A DNA stretch of 64,000 bases from [Clostridium] citroniae WAL-17108. Its GTDB lineage: Bacteria; Bacillota; Clostridia; Lachnospirales; Lachnospiraceae. Positions within the stretch are counted from its first letter, which is position 1. Each line of letters opens with the position of its first letter. The stretch is from contig NZ_JH376429.1 of assembly GCF_000233455.1 (NCBI RefSeq), forward strand, positions 97,227 through 161,226, given 5' to 3'. A program made the translations under genes and the position numbers. Shown piece by piece: positions 38,597-50,900 of the stretch. The notes under the pieces are model-generated. The model saw nothing but the letters and a program-made list of their open reading frames with translations. It did no database searches and was not told the DNA's origin.

Positions 38597-39607
38597 TTAG
38601 AATTTCCCAGCCTTTGCCGCTTCCTCAATGCTAACCGCAATCGCCACAGTCATACCAACCATTGGGTTGTTGCCTGCGCCGATCAGGCCCATCATCTCAA
38701 CGTGAGCAGGTACGGAAGATGAGCCTGCAAACTGTGCATCGGAGTGCATACGTCCCATGGTATCGGTCATACCGTAGGATGCAGGGCCAGCTGCCATGTT
38801 GTCTGGATGCAGAGTACGGCCTGTACCGCCGCCGGATGCTACGGAGAAGTACTTCTTGCCCTTCTCTACACATTCCTTCTTGTAGGTTCCCGCAACTGGA
38901 TGCTGGAATCTGGTTGGGTTGGTGGAGTTACCGGTAATGGAAACGTCAACGCCTTCCTTCCACATGATCGCAACGCCCTCTGTTACATCGTTAGCGCCGT
39001 AGCAGTTAACCTTTGCTCTTAATCCCTCAGAGTAGGACTTTCTCCACAGCTCTTTTACTTCGCCTGAGTAGTAATCCATCTCGGTCTCAACATATGTAAA
39101 TCCGTTGATTCTGGAAATAACCTGCGCAGCGTCCTTGCCTAAGCCGTTCAGAATCACGCGCAGTGGTTTCTGACGTACCTTGTTTGCCTTTTCAGCGATA
39201 CCAATGGCGCCCTCCGCTGCTGCAAAGGACTCATGGCCTGCCAGAAAACAGAAACAGTCAGTGTTTTCTTCCAGAAGCATTTTTCCTAAGTTTCCATGGC
39301 CTAAACCAACCTTACGCTGGTCAGCAACAGAACCTGGGATACAGAATGACTGAAGGCCCTCGCCGATTGCCGCTGCAGCGTCAGCAGCCTTTCTGCAGTC
39401 CTTCTTAATAGCAATTGCAGCACCTACTATGTATGCCCAGCAAGCATTCTCAAAGCAGATTGGCTGGATCTTCTTAACCTGATCATAAACGTCCAGGCCT
39501 GCATCTTTGGTAATCTTCTCAGCTTCTTCAATGGAAGCAATGCCATAGCTGTTTAACACAGAATTGATTTTGTCAATTCTTCTCTCATATGATTCAAATA
39601 ATGCCAT
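38597..39607 (-). CDS. GGGtGRT protein
   Basis: 336 residues. SVASGGGTGRTLHPDNMAAG is the name-giving motif of this Clostridia family. Other clear parts: AGAAIAIKKDCRKAADAAAA-type helix, GLGHGNLGKMLLEENTDCFC, LAGHESFAAAEGAIGIAEKA, PASYGMTDTMGRMHSDAQFA. Function unknown; the glycine-rich loop suggests a phosphate or cofactor site. Downstream partner of the Fe-S scaffold-like gene with a 27-base gap, a pair that is conserved in related genomes as far as I recall. First chromosomal gene beside the prophage. Confidence 0.9.
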   Translation of the reverse strand: MALFESYERRIDKINSVLNSYGIASIEEAEKITKDAGLDVYDQVKKIQPICFENACWAYIVGAAIAIKKDCRKAADAAAAIGEGLQSFCIPGSVADQRKVGLGHGNLGKMLLEENTDCFCFLAGHESFAAAEGAIGIAEKANKVRQKPLRVILNGLGKDAAQVISRINGFTYVETEMDYYSGEVKELWRKSYSEGLRAKVNCYGANDVTEGVAIMWKEGVDVSITGNSTNPTRFQHPVAGTYKKECVEKGKKYFSVASGGGTGRTLHPDNMAAGPASYGMTDTMGRMHSDAQFAGSSSVPAHVEMMGLIGAGNNPMVGMTVAIAVSIEEAAKAGKF

Positions 39608-39634
39608 CTTCTTATTCCTCCTATTCGGTCTTCA

Positions 39635-40327
39635 TCATTCTTTACGTGGATCGATAATCTTAACAGCGTCAGCAACGCGGCCGTACTGGCCTTTTGCTTT
39701 CTCCCATGCTGTGTTAGGATCATCACCCTTCTTGATGAAATCAGTCATCTTGCCAAGGCTTACGAACTGATAACCAATGATCTGATCGTCTGCATCCAGT
39801 GCAATACCGGTTACATAACCTTCAGCCATCTCCAAATAGCGGGGACCTTTCTTCAGTGTTCCGTACATAGTACCAACCTGAGAACGAAGGCCCTTTCCTA
39901 AGTCTTCCAGACCAGCGCCTACAGGAAGTCCATCCTCAGAGAAAGCACTCTGTGTTCTTCCGTAAACGATCTGAAGGAACAGTTCTCTCATAGCGGTATT
40001 GATCGCGTCACATACCAAGTCTGTATTTAAAGCCTCTAAAACAGTACGGCCCGGCAGGATCTCTGCTGCCATAGCTGCGGAGTGGGTCATTCCTGAACAT
40101 CCGATGGTCTCTACCAGCGCCTCCTGGATAATACCTTCTTTTACATTCAGTGTCAGTTTGCAGGCACCCTGCTGAGGAGCACACCAGCCCACACCGTGGG
40201 TAAGGCCGGAAATGTCTTTTACTTCTTTTGATTTTACCCATTTTGCTTCTTCCGGAATTGGAGCAGCGCCATGATGAACGCCCTGTGCAACTGTGCACAT
40301 CTCTTCTACTTCATGTGAATAAATCAT
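39635..40327 (-). CDS. iron-sulphur cluster assembly scaffold-like protein
   Basis: 230 residues. GVGWCAPQQGACKLTLNVKE, GIIQEALVETIGCSGMTHSA, VCDAINTAMRELFLQIVYGR. It carries Cys residues in a NifU-like (IscU-type) core and is usually annotated 'iron-sulfur cluster assembly scaffold protein' next to the GGGtGRT gene. The C-terminal half (YVTGIALDADDQIIGYQFVS) is a separate small domain. AAAGGAG start; operon with 38597-39607. Confidence 0.8.
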   Translation of the reverse strand: MIYSHEVEEMCTVAQGVHHGAAPIPEEAKWVKSKEVKDISGLTHGVGWCAPQQGACKLTLNVKEGIIQEALVETIGCSGMTHSAAMAAEILPGRTVLEALNTDLVCDAINTAMRELFLQIVYGRTQSAFSEDGLPVGAGLEDLGKGLRSQVGTMYGTLKKGPRYLEMAEGYVTGIALDADDQIIGYQFVSLGKMTDFIKKGDDPNTAWEKAKGQYGRVADAVKIIDPRKE

Positions 40328-40466
40328 GTGTTAAAACTCCTTTCAAAAATGAATTTGATCAAGTACAGTGCCCATTCGTTAAATTTATCACATCATACTT
40401 GGTTCTATTCTCTCACAAAATCCGACATTTTACAAGCAGATTTTTTTATTTCCGGCCGCCCTGGTT

Positions 40467-41828
40467 TTATGCAATATGACTGTCCCATTTCCTCATCATT
40501 CGTATGAAAACAGTAAAGAAAATGATCCCCTTTACAATGCTGGAAATCGTCAGCGCCCACCAGATCCCATTCAGTCCCATGGCTGTACCGCCCAGAAGTA
40601 TGGCCAGCGGAATACGGGCAGCGGTAAAGATAATGGTTATGACGGATGCCTCCATGGTCTTTCCCATACCGGACATGGCGCCAACAGTCATCAGTTCCAC
40701 ACACATGAACATTTCCGAAAATCCGATAATGCGCAGATAATCCGCTCCCGCAGGAATCACTTCCGCTTCATGGATAAACAGGCTGAAGATTGGTACAGCA
40801 CCCAAAATCAGCAGACAGGTGGTAAAGATGCCCCAGACAAACATGATGCCTGCGGCTGTCATATATCCCTTTTTCACCCGCTTTAGGTTTCCTGCCCCAT
40901 AGTTCTGCCCCACAAACGCATTGATGGCAGACCCGAAGCCGTCTGCCGTCATCCATGAAATGGACTCAATCTGCCCTCCTACCCTCTGGACGGCTACCGC
41001 AGTATCCCCCCAGGAAGTGACAAAGCGGGTCAGGACCATGGAAATGCCGCAGTACAGCATACTCTGAACCGAGGAAGGAAATCCGATCCTTATCATGGTT
41101 TTAATATTGGAAAGGGGAGTGGGGTTCCATATGCGCATCTGGGCTGCCAGCACCGGATCCCTTCTCATGGCCAGGACAAGCACCAGGGCCACAATAAACT
41201 GGGCGGAAACCGTTGCTATGGCAGCGCCAGCCACTCCCAAGCCAGGGACGGGTCCCAGGCCAAAAATCAGAAGCGGATCCAGCACTATGTTGGCTCCCAT
41301 TCCAATGCAGTTTGCAATAAATGGCGTCCTGCTGTTGCCGGATGCCGTATACAGTCCGGTCAAGGTCTGCCCGATAAAAGCAAACACAATAAGACCGCAT
41401 GCGATCCTGAGATATAAAATTGCGTTCTCCACCACCATGGGTGAATTGAGATGGAAAAACCCGATCAGAGGACCGGCCAGCATATTGGTCAGCACCCCAT
41501 ATGCGATTGCCAGGCCCAATGCCAGCTGCAGAGCGCCTTTGCCGTACTGCACCGCTTCCGCAAGATTTCCCTCACCATGCGCATGGGCAGACTTTACCTG
41601 TCCCCCCATCCTGGCCAGCGTAACCACACCGGAGGACAGCCATGTATACATGGCGGCTGCCCCCACTGCCGCAACTGCATCGCTGCCCACCATACCGATC
41701 CAGGCCATATCCGTCAGGTTATAGGCTGTCTGCACCAGGGACGTGGCCATTATGGGGAGTGCCAGCCCGGTCAGGGATCTGAGGATCTTTCCATGTAATA
41801 AATCAATATTCTTCTTCACAAATTTCAC
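40467..41828 (-). CDS. MATE-family multidrug efflux transporter
   Basis: 453 residues, about 12 membrane segments in two similar halves: GLALPIMATSLVQTAYNLTD, MAWIGMVGSDAVAAVGAAAM, LPIFSLFIHEAEVIPAGADY, FSEMFMCVELMTVGAMSGMG and LAILLGGTAMGLNGIWWALT. Typical MATE drug/Na+ or H+ antiporter. GTG start. Single gene; the 140 bases between it and the Fe-S scaffold gene hold nothing notable. Confidence 0.93.
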   Translation of the reverse strand: MKFVKKNIDLLHGKILRSLTGLALPIMATSLVQTAYNLTDMAWIGMVGSDAVAAVGAAAMYTWLSSGVVTLARMGGQVKSAHAHGEGNLAEAVQYGKGALQLALGLAIAYGVLTNMLAGPLIGFFHLNSPMVVENAILYLRIACGLIVFAFIGQTLTGLYTASGNSRTPFIANCIGMGANIVLDPLLIFGLGPVPGLGVAGAAIATVSAQFIVALVLVLAMRRDPVLAAQMRIWNPTPLSNIKTMIRIGFPSSVQSMLYCGISMVLTRFVTSWGDTAVAVQRVGGQIESISWMTADGFGSAINAFVGQNYGAGNLKRVKKGYMTAAGIMFVWGIFTTCLLILGAVPIFSLFIHEAEVIPAGADYLRIIGFSEMFMCVELMTVGAMSGMGKTMEASVITIIFTAARIPLAILLGGTAMGLNGIWWALTISSIVKGIIFFTVFIRMMRKWDSHIA

Positions 41829-41925
41829 CTGTCACTTTAATATTAGCATGCCATATATAATTCTCATTGGATATAAAACTTCTATTACTATACTATCTTT
41901 CGACTTTATATGCAATATGGAAGAC

Positions 41926-44900
41926 TCATGTCTTTAAGTGATCTGGTGACCGGCTTTCATCCACCTGGAAGACAGCCTGGAGGATCAGACGCTGATTTCC
42001 GTTCACACAGGTGGACAGTGTGATGACCCGGTCTTCCCCTCCCGGAATCACACCTGTATCATAGATGGAGGCCTGCCGCATTTCCTCTAAATACTCTGTC
42101 CATTCCTCTTTCAGAAGGTTTGTCCTGTAGGCGCCCGCATCATTTTCACTGCGGATCTGGCAGGAAAAGACGGGGCACTCCCTCCATCTGCCATTATAAA
42201 ATATTCTGATAAAAGGGTTTTGCTGAAAAAATGATTTGTCCCTATATTGTTTTAATCCTGCAAACATGGACCCATCCTTCATGTTATGGCCGTAGAGGAT
42301 GGTATGATTTGCCGTCAAAGGGACTGTGGTGCTGTCCGCGAAAATGCTGCCCGCTATATGCTCCTCCCGGTTAAACTGATGAGTCAGGTAATACTGGTTA
42401 TTCTCATGCTGTACCACCGGATATCCAATTGCAGTTCCAGGAATGGAGAGCCAGAATCGATAGTCCGGATTAATCCTGAGCAAAGCAGGCTCATCAATGT
42501 CAGGCACAGCCTCCTGCGCCTCTCCCTGAATTTCCTCTCGTACCTTCTCCTGTGTCACCCTCTGCATCTCCTTTGGCATTGCTTCACAGCCCTTTTCGTT
42601 TTTATATGCGATCCGGCGCACGGATTCATAATAATCCCTTCCGTTGGCGTATACTGCCATGGTTTTTGCAAGCCATCCTCCACTGATGATAAAACCTGCC
42701 AGAAACAGAGCCGGTACTACCCCTGAAATGCGGCCGGCCCCTGTTTTCATCTTAAAAGCCGCTGCAGAGGCAGCAAGCACAACAAGAGCAAGAAGCGCAG
42801 AACATTCTTTTATTTTCCCGGAACCGGATGCTTCACTGTCACCGCCTGCCCATAAAACTCCGGTCCGGCCCTCATGGTTTTCCTGCTGCCTGATATCATT
42901 ATGATCAAGAAACACACTTCGGTTTACCTCTCCGCTATATGAAGCATTGCAGTCTGCTACCAGCTTTCTTCCCCTGACAGTCAAATCCCTGTACATCACT
43001 CCATTCTTTTCATATGGTTCTCCTTTCCACCGGATCCGGTCAATCTTATATGATTCCTCCGGCAATCCGGTCTGGGATAGAAGGATTTTTTCATATTCTG
43101 CAAGCAGATTCCCATATTCATTTCCTGGCGGGTCATCGCTCTCTGGTCCGGCCCCTAGGAATCCACCATCCAGCAGTACATCCCCCAACAGTACATCCCC
43201 CAACAGTACATCCCCCATCAGATAACCATCCGCCCCATAATCCGTCACCGTCACATCCAGGTAAAGGTCTTCCACCCAGCGCTCATTGGAAAAATGGCAT
43301 TCTGCCAGGGGAAGCAGAACCTTTTTTCCTATCCCCGTCTGTGCATCATAGGCCCATATCCAGGCAGCCTGGGGCACGGGGTCTTTTCCCTCCATTCCGT
43401 CATATATGATCTCACCCGAAACATAGATGGTTTCCTTTCCGTCATGGCCTATCCCTCCATTATCGTTCTTGGGGGCAGCCATGACCATACTTGGAAATAC
43501 GGCTGCAATTGTAATTAAAAACAGGATAACCACTGCTGCTTTTTTCTTAATGGTCCATTTTCTTATTCCATCCCTTCTTATGCTGAAAATGAATCCGGCC
43601 ATACACAGAACAGCTGTAACCGACACGGCCAGGACCGGCAGATCGTCCCCTGTCTGGATCTTATGCTTGAATCCTGTGCCGAAATGAAACGTACCTTTTC
43701 CAAATCTCTGGTCCACCTTATATACGGCTGTGATCCTGCCGATCCGTTTCTGGGGAAGTTCCTTTTTCCAGTTGTAAACAGTTGTATTTCCCCTTATATC
43801 CCCATTCTCCTCCACAGTAAATTCATATACCGTATCATCCACCGCATATTCCTGGGGCGGAGTGATCTCCTGGATGGTATATGTGCCTGGGAGATCCGGC
43901 CGGAATAGAAGTGTTCCGTCCTCTCCTGTCTCTCCTTCATACACGGATTCCATTGGCACATGCGCCCGTTTCATGCACAGCCGGGCACCGCTAAGGGGCT
44001 GTCCCGTAGTTCCGTCCAGTTTTGTGATGACCACCTTCATTTCCTGATTTATGATCTCATATATCCCACGGATAATGTCCGGACCGCTGACCGTAAAACT
44101 GTAAATGTCCTGGTTCAGGGCATAACCTGCAGGAGCCTTTGTTTCCTTAAAGGTATAGGTTCCGTCTTTTGGTTTCTTAATCCGTACTCTCCCCGTATCA
44201 TCGCTGACTGAGGTTCCTATTACATTTCCCCGTTGGTCATAAAAGGTAAATTCAGCTCCCTTAAGAGCCGCTCCAAGGGCATTTACTTTTTTAAAGAGAA
44301 TGTATTCAGTCATCAGGCCAGGCTTCTCCCCGCCGCCGGAGGAGGAGGCGGCCCTGTTTTCAAAGCGGAATACCTGTACGGACTGATGGCTGTCTTCCAC
44401 TGTGATCTCCTGATCCTGCGCCTTTTTGTAGCCGGATGGCGCCTGCACCTCGTGAATCCTGTAAATCCCCGGATCCAGCCCATAAAATATCTGGCCGCTT
44501 TCTTCCTCCGAGGTCCACTCCCTGATTATCCGGTCATTCTCGGTTTGGATCAGCTGAAGCCTGGCTCCTGCCAGCAGAGTGTCCGTTCCTGCTTTTGTCT
44601 TTTGGACTTCTACAATGGTCGAATAGTTGCGCATGATCAGCCGCGGGACCTCCTCCAACCCATCTGTAACCGTAAATTCAATAGGCTTTGCCAGAAGTTT
44701 AAATCCGTCCGCAGCCTTTATCTCTATAAGGCGGTATTTTCCTGCAGACAGGTTCTTCGTGCAATGGCCCTGCTTGCCGGTTATCCATTCATCCACCGGT
44801 ATCCAGGTAAAACTCTCTGTATTCCCTGTTTCTTCCCTGTTTTCATCTGCCCACTGTTCAATCCGCAGCGTAACTCCTGCCAGCAGTTCCCCGGTATCTC

Positions 44901-47900
44901 CTAGCAGTTTTTCAGTGATCACCCGATTGGAATCATTGGTAGGATTGTATTCTGCTATGATCAGGTCTGTCAGTTCATTTTTGTATTCAAACTGGAATTC
45001 ATATGGTTTCAAGGTCATCATATGGCCTTCTGCTGCTTTTATTTCTTCGCATACATATGTATAGGACTGGAAATTTCCATTGGGATCCATGGTTCCAATC
45101 GGCTGGGGTGCAAACTGCGCCGTCCCCATGGAATCTGTGGTTATCTTTTCACAAATTTGATTCAATGTCTTGTTCACCAGCTGGAACTGGGCCCCCTCCA
45201 GCTTTTGGCCGGGGTCGTCTGTATCGCTCTTGGTTATTTTAAGGATCCCATCCGGGATCTCATCTGTCATTTCCACTTTTTGCAGGACTTTGGTGTCCAC
45301 AATGGAAAATGGGATATCCACGGACTGCAGGAATCCATAGGGCGTTGTCACTTCCCTCAGGATATAATTCCCCTCGGGTATGTATTTTATAAGATGGGGT
45401 TTTAAATCTCCGAGCTTAAATCCGTCCGGGATAGCTCCACATTCCTGGTCCTCCACCCCATACCTGCCATCCAGGCCGCTGATCCATTCCACTGTGACGT
45501 CCTCATATCCTCCATCCTCAGCAGGCTGATGAATCACCAGGGGAGATCCGGCCGGATTTCCCTCTCCATCCGCCTGGTAAATGGCAAGACTTGCCCCGTT
45601 CACCTCTTTGCCTCCGGTTATGTGTACCTTTGAAACTTCAAGCGTCAGTGGAATGTCACCCATTTCCCCGTACTGGATTTCTTCTAAATGTCCTTTTTCC
45701 TCCACGGTCATTAGGACCGGATCTGATGTGGCATATCCTTTTGGGGTTGCTGACTCTGTCAGTACATAGGCACCGGGAGGCAGATATTCCAGACGAGTGG
45801 TTCCATGTTCCGTATAATAACAGCGGCCCTGGAAGGTGCCCGGGATGTGTCTGAACTCATAATCATATTTCATGATAGGATGGCTTCCGCCTGCGTCAGA
45901 CACCACCCGCCCGGTTGCGGCCACCTCCTGCCCGTCCTTGTAGGTCGCTGCGCGGAAGGTGAATATCCTGCCGTCCTCATCGTACTGCGGGATTCCATCC
46001 AAAACAGAGGGCTGTCCATGCTCGTCCAGCTTTGCATGGTACAAGGTCAGCCATGCCTCACTGTCCTCATAGATCACATCACTGTTTTCCGTATCATACT
46101 TACGTATTTCAATGGAAGTAAAATCATCCTCCATCTCAAAGCTCTGTACATTCCCGGTTTCCTCTATATCAATATTGACTGATGCTGACCGGACATATCC
46201 CTGTTCGTAAGGACAGATTGTTTCCTCCAGCACATATGATCCTGTGGGAATATGGTCGATCCAATGGGGCTGTACAGACGGGATCGGCTGTCCTTGGGGA
46301 TCCGGCTTGATATTACCGTCATCACCATACTGGTATCCGCTGATCCAGGCTGCATATACGCTGCCCTTTTTGTAGATCCCATCCTCCCCCTTCACCGGAT
46401 TCCCGCTGCTGTCCAGCTGGGCCTGATATAATGTCAAGAATGCGCCCTGGATTTCTTTTTGAGTCCGCACATCTATTTTGGCAAATGCAGTTTTAGTAAA
46501 TTCATTCTGCATAAAATACGTTTGGACCTCCTCCGTGTCCCGGAGTATGATCCCCATATGCCTTGCCTGGATATAACCCTGGCTGTAGGGCACTGTTTCC
46601 TCCTGTAGGATATATGCGCCAAAAGGAAGACGGGTAATGGCATGCACGGCCCCCTGCCCTTCCGGGACTCCGTGGGGGTCTGTGCTGTCATCCGTCACCC
46701 AGGATTCATCCTTTGTCACCACCGCTCCGTCAACATAATAGATGGGCAGGGCATTTTCATCATCCTTGTCCGTCTTATTCTCATAAATGGTCTGACCCGT
46801 ACCGTCATCCAGCACCTGAATGGATCTTATCAGTTCCTTGTCCCCCTGGCTGTCCACGGTATAGGCAAGGATACGTCCGTAATCATCATATACATATGCC
46901 ATGCCTGTTCCTGCATCCGCATAACACAGTGGATTGCCCCGCTTATCCAGGACCAGCAGTTCACCGGTATCCGGGTCTTTCCGGGTATCCACAGTATCTA
47001 GGTCGTAAAAATATAAATGGACCGGTTCATTTTCCACCCAAACAGCATCCCATACATCCAGCGCCGCCTGACCGCTGTCCTGACCTGTGACACGAATCTC
47101 CTTATGGGTTCCTGTATTGGTGTCCGTGATCTTTCTTACTTTCCCCTTCTCCCACAATACAGTGACGCCTTTGTATGTATGTTCCCCTGTCCGCTCAAGC
47201 TCCGCCGCCTTATATAAGGACAACCTGGCCCCGGATACCGGTATATCAAACCGGATTCCTCTGCCGGTAAAAGTCCCATCCCATTCATAGAGCAGTTTTA
47301 CCCCCTTCATAGCCTTCAGGGATTTTTCACTCCCCTCAACTATATGCTCAGAGTATACGTCCAGGGCTTTGGTTACATTGCCGTACCAATCCATTGTCTC
47401 AGGATCATAGGTGATGTCCCTTACATCTCCCCGCTCCTCCAGCTTTTCCTTTCGTCCGCGGACTTTATACGTCAGCAGGTCTCCGGTATCGTTCACCGTG
47501 ATATCTCCATCAAATCCTCCGCTGGATTCTGTTATCCCCTGATTATCTGTCCTTTGAAGTCCGTTCTGGTTGCCTGTCATGGAATCACCGTCCTCCACTT
47601 TGCGTATCTCAATTCTGGAAGGATAATCCTGCACGTTTATCCGGCTCACTGTTTCAGTCCGGAACATATCACTTTCCCCTGGTACAGGAACAGCGTATTG
47701 ATACCTTACAGCGGGTTCCGGTTCCCACCCTTTGGTGGTTCCGTCCGTATTTCTCTGCTCGCTGTAGTAGATCACATCATCCCCATAAATCTCAAATGCC
47801 GCCGGACGGCTTTTCGTATATCCTTCCGGCGCCTGGATCTCCACCAGGACATACGCGCCTGCGCCCAATGGTTTATATGTTACAATGTATCCCACCGGTA

Positions 47901-50900
47901 CTTTTTGTGCCTGTCCATCTATGGTCATTTCCCGGACAGTGGAATATGCCCTAAAGATCCCGGTCTCATTTCCCTCCCTATCCTCCTGCTTGACCAGCTG
48001 GGTTTCATCATACTGCGGGATCCCTTCCCGGTCCAGACGGATCGGCAGGTCGTCATTGTCAGCATTGCTCTGCCCCACTCTTGGATAAAGTATATGGTTT
48101 CCATCCGCATCTTTTACCGGATTTCCTTCCCAGTCAACCGCTTTTCCAAACAATACATCCCCGGTCCCGGCAACCGCGCCGGTCCCGTTCTTAGCCACAT
48201 CACGTTTTGCCGCATACAGTTTAAACAAGGCCCCATCATGTATTATGTTTTCACCTGTCTCCCCATCCAGCTTTTCAATCCGGATCCGGGTACGATAATA
48301 TGTATCCTCAAAATCCTCCTGGGCAAATGCCACAAAGTTAAAATCCGATCCGCTGCCGGACGGTATGAGCGTCTCCACATCTCCCGTATCCGGATTTACA
48401 CGGTCTGCGGCAGGCGCCAGCACGGTCCAGGGGACCAGCATGGGGGCAAACTTTCCGTCTATGGCAGTCTGCACTCCGGTCATAACGGATACGTGATCCC
48501 TTATCTCCGTCTGACCGCTCTCCGTCTCATATCCATGGTAGGCCACCTTGTCCAGCCAACCTGCATCCTCGCTCTGTGAGGTGTATCCAGGATAGTAGGC
48601 TTTCACAGATGCATTCTTTCCCTCCATATATTCCGGCTCATGAGGTTGCGCCTCGGTCAGGCTGTGCCCCGGGCGAATATCTTTATCCAGTCCATACTTG
48701 AATACCTCAAAGTCGCCATCCTGGCCATGTGCCTGAATGATATGTGATTCCTCGTTAAAGCGGATACTATACTTCCTGATCAGGTCCTCAGGGGTGTCCA
48801 TAGAATTAAAACGGTAGTAGGGATCTCCTGTCTGGTAGTTCACCTCTGTTTCCCCTGTATTTTCATCCTGTCCCATATAGGGTACAAACGGCAATGTTAT
48901 CTCCTTGGGATAGTCCTTATTAAAATGACGGTTTGCCAGTTCCTTCCCAATATCAGAGGGCGTCTGCTCCGCTATGACATAGGTGCCGTACGCAAGCATG
49001 ATGGAATGATTATAATAATCATCCTTCCCATTTTTGGTGTTGCACTGCAGGGTGGTCTTATCCCCATCCGCCCCGCCCCCCGGGTCTTTATCCCAGGCAA
49101 TTGCAAGACGGTCATCCAGCCCGATAAAAATATCCAGATAGTCTGCTGCCTGAGCCTCTGCCTTTTTAAGGGCCATTTCGTACGCCTTATCACTGTTTAG
49201 GTCCGGTTCTGCTGCCAGGATCTCCTCCTTATATCCTTGGATGTCGTAATAGTCAATGGCAAACTGTTTTACTGCCTGGGCCGGGTATGTATCTCCTTTC
49301 TTCTGCCCGGCCCCATACATGGCGTCAAAAAATTTGGCGTAATGGTATGTTCCATCCTCTTTTGTCTCCAGGAGCCTGGTGCCGTGGCCATCTTTTGGAG
49401 GCAGATATATTTTCTGGACATCTCCCTTATATCCCTGGATCCCTATATCTTCTGAGATGATCCTTCCCCTTTCGTCCACGAAAATGTTCTCCAGATTGCT
49501 TTTAAGGTATGCCTTAAACTTAAACTGGTTCAGTACCTTGGCGCCCTGAGAGGCATTTCCATGGTTAAATAGTCCCAGAAGCACGGTGGCAGGATCATTG
49601 TGCAGGGAACCATATGTATTCACACCCTCATAGGATGCCTGGGATATATCCTTTGTGATCTTAATGGACTGTTTGATGGCGCGCTCCAGAACCTGCACCG
49701 GCCTCTCCCCCGTACCTCCGTCCTGAAAAGGCTGATTCTGCCCCGGGTAGGCCAGGGTCTGAGTCACCATATAGCTGCCCTCATCCATGGCCGGAACGGA
49801 CACGCATACACTGACACCGGCCCCCGCCACGTCAGTCAGGTACTGGTTAAAAGGCATTTCCATACCTTCATAATCAATGGTTTTCCTGGTTGTCACTGCA
49901 CGGTACGTGGTTTTTACCGCCAAACCGGTGTGGCTCCAATCAGTGTTGTTTTCCTCGTGGATCACATAGGTGCCGGAAGCTGTTTGATAATCGGCCCTGG
50001 TCGGAATCAGTTTTTCATATTCACAAACCTCCTCCCTGCCCTCATATGTTACGATCCGGTCCATCACCGGGATCGGGTTTCCCACGCGGTCCAGAAGCAC
50101 TTCCCCTTTTTCATAAGTTTCATAAACCGGCTGGTAAGCAGTCCGGATCAATGCGGTAAGATCATCCCCGTAGGCAACCGGTTCCCCAATTTCCCGCTTT
50201 TCGCGGACCGATACGGTTTTACTTTTTAAATTGTACTCCCCTTTGAGATATTCAATCCAGTATTCTACCTCATCGGCCGGCCCTCCTTCCAAATCCGCTG
50301 TCTTGCGGACATGAAGCTTCTGGGTGGAGGAATCATACACTGCCGGGTAGGGATCGCTTACAGCTGAGTAATTGTATAAAAGCCTGGCATAATAATCCCC
50401 GTTCTTTTGGTAGATGTACTCCACCTGTCCGCAGTCGTAAAAGCTATGGTCCGTATACCAATCCAACATCTCGGCGGCTGCCTGGGCATTGGTGGATCCC
50501 GCCAGCCGTATATCAGCCCATGCGGAAGTTCCAGGGGCAGTCTTATACCCCATCTGATCCAACATGGTATTGACCTGCTCAGACAGATAATTTTCATCTA
50601 TTGTCTGTCCCCATTTGCTCATATCTTCCGGCACCGCGCCGCCGCCGGGATAGGGGGCTGTCCGGAAACGGTAACAGAAGGTTTCCCCAAACGGTACGCC
50701 TTCCTCTGAATTACCGCCCGTTTCCTCTTTTATCATGGGATTGCCGTTTGCGTCTGTTTTATACTCCCCTCCCTTTGCTTTCTGATAGACAGGATTCCCA
50801 TTCTCGTCCAATTTGGGCTGCAGGGAGCTTCCCGTGACCACCTTCACATTTTCTGTTTGTTTTTCAGTGTCAACTTTATAAAACTCCGTTCCCAGCGGAT

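Noticed and set aside
47344..48579. 411-codon plus-strand open frame
   Set aside because: Lies antisense inside the Cna-B repeats of the giant protein; no ribosome site or protein pattern. A by-product of repeat codon use.
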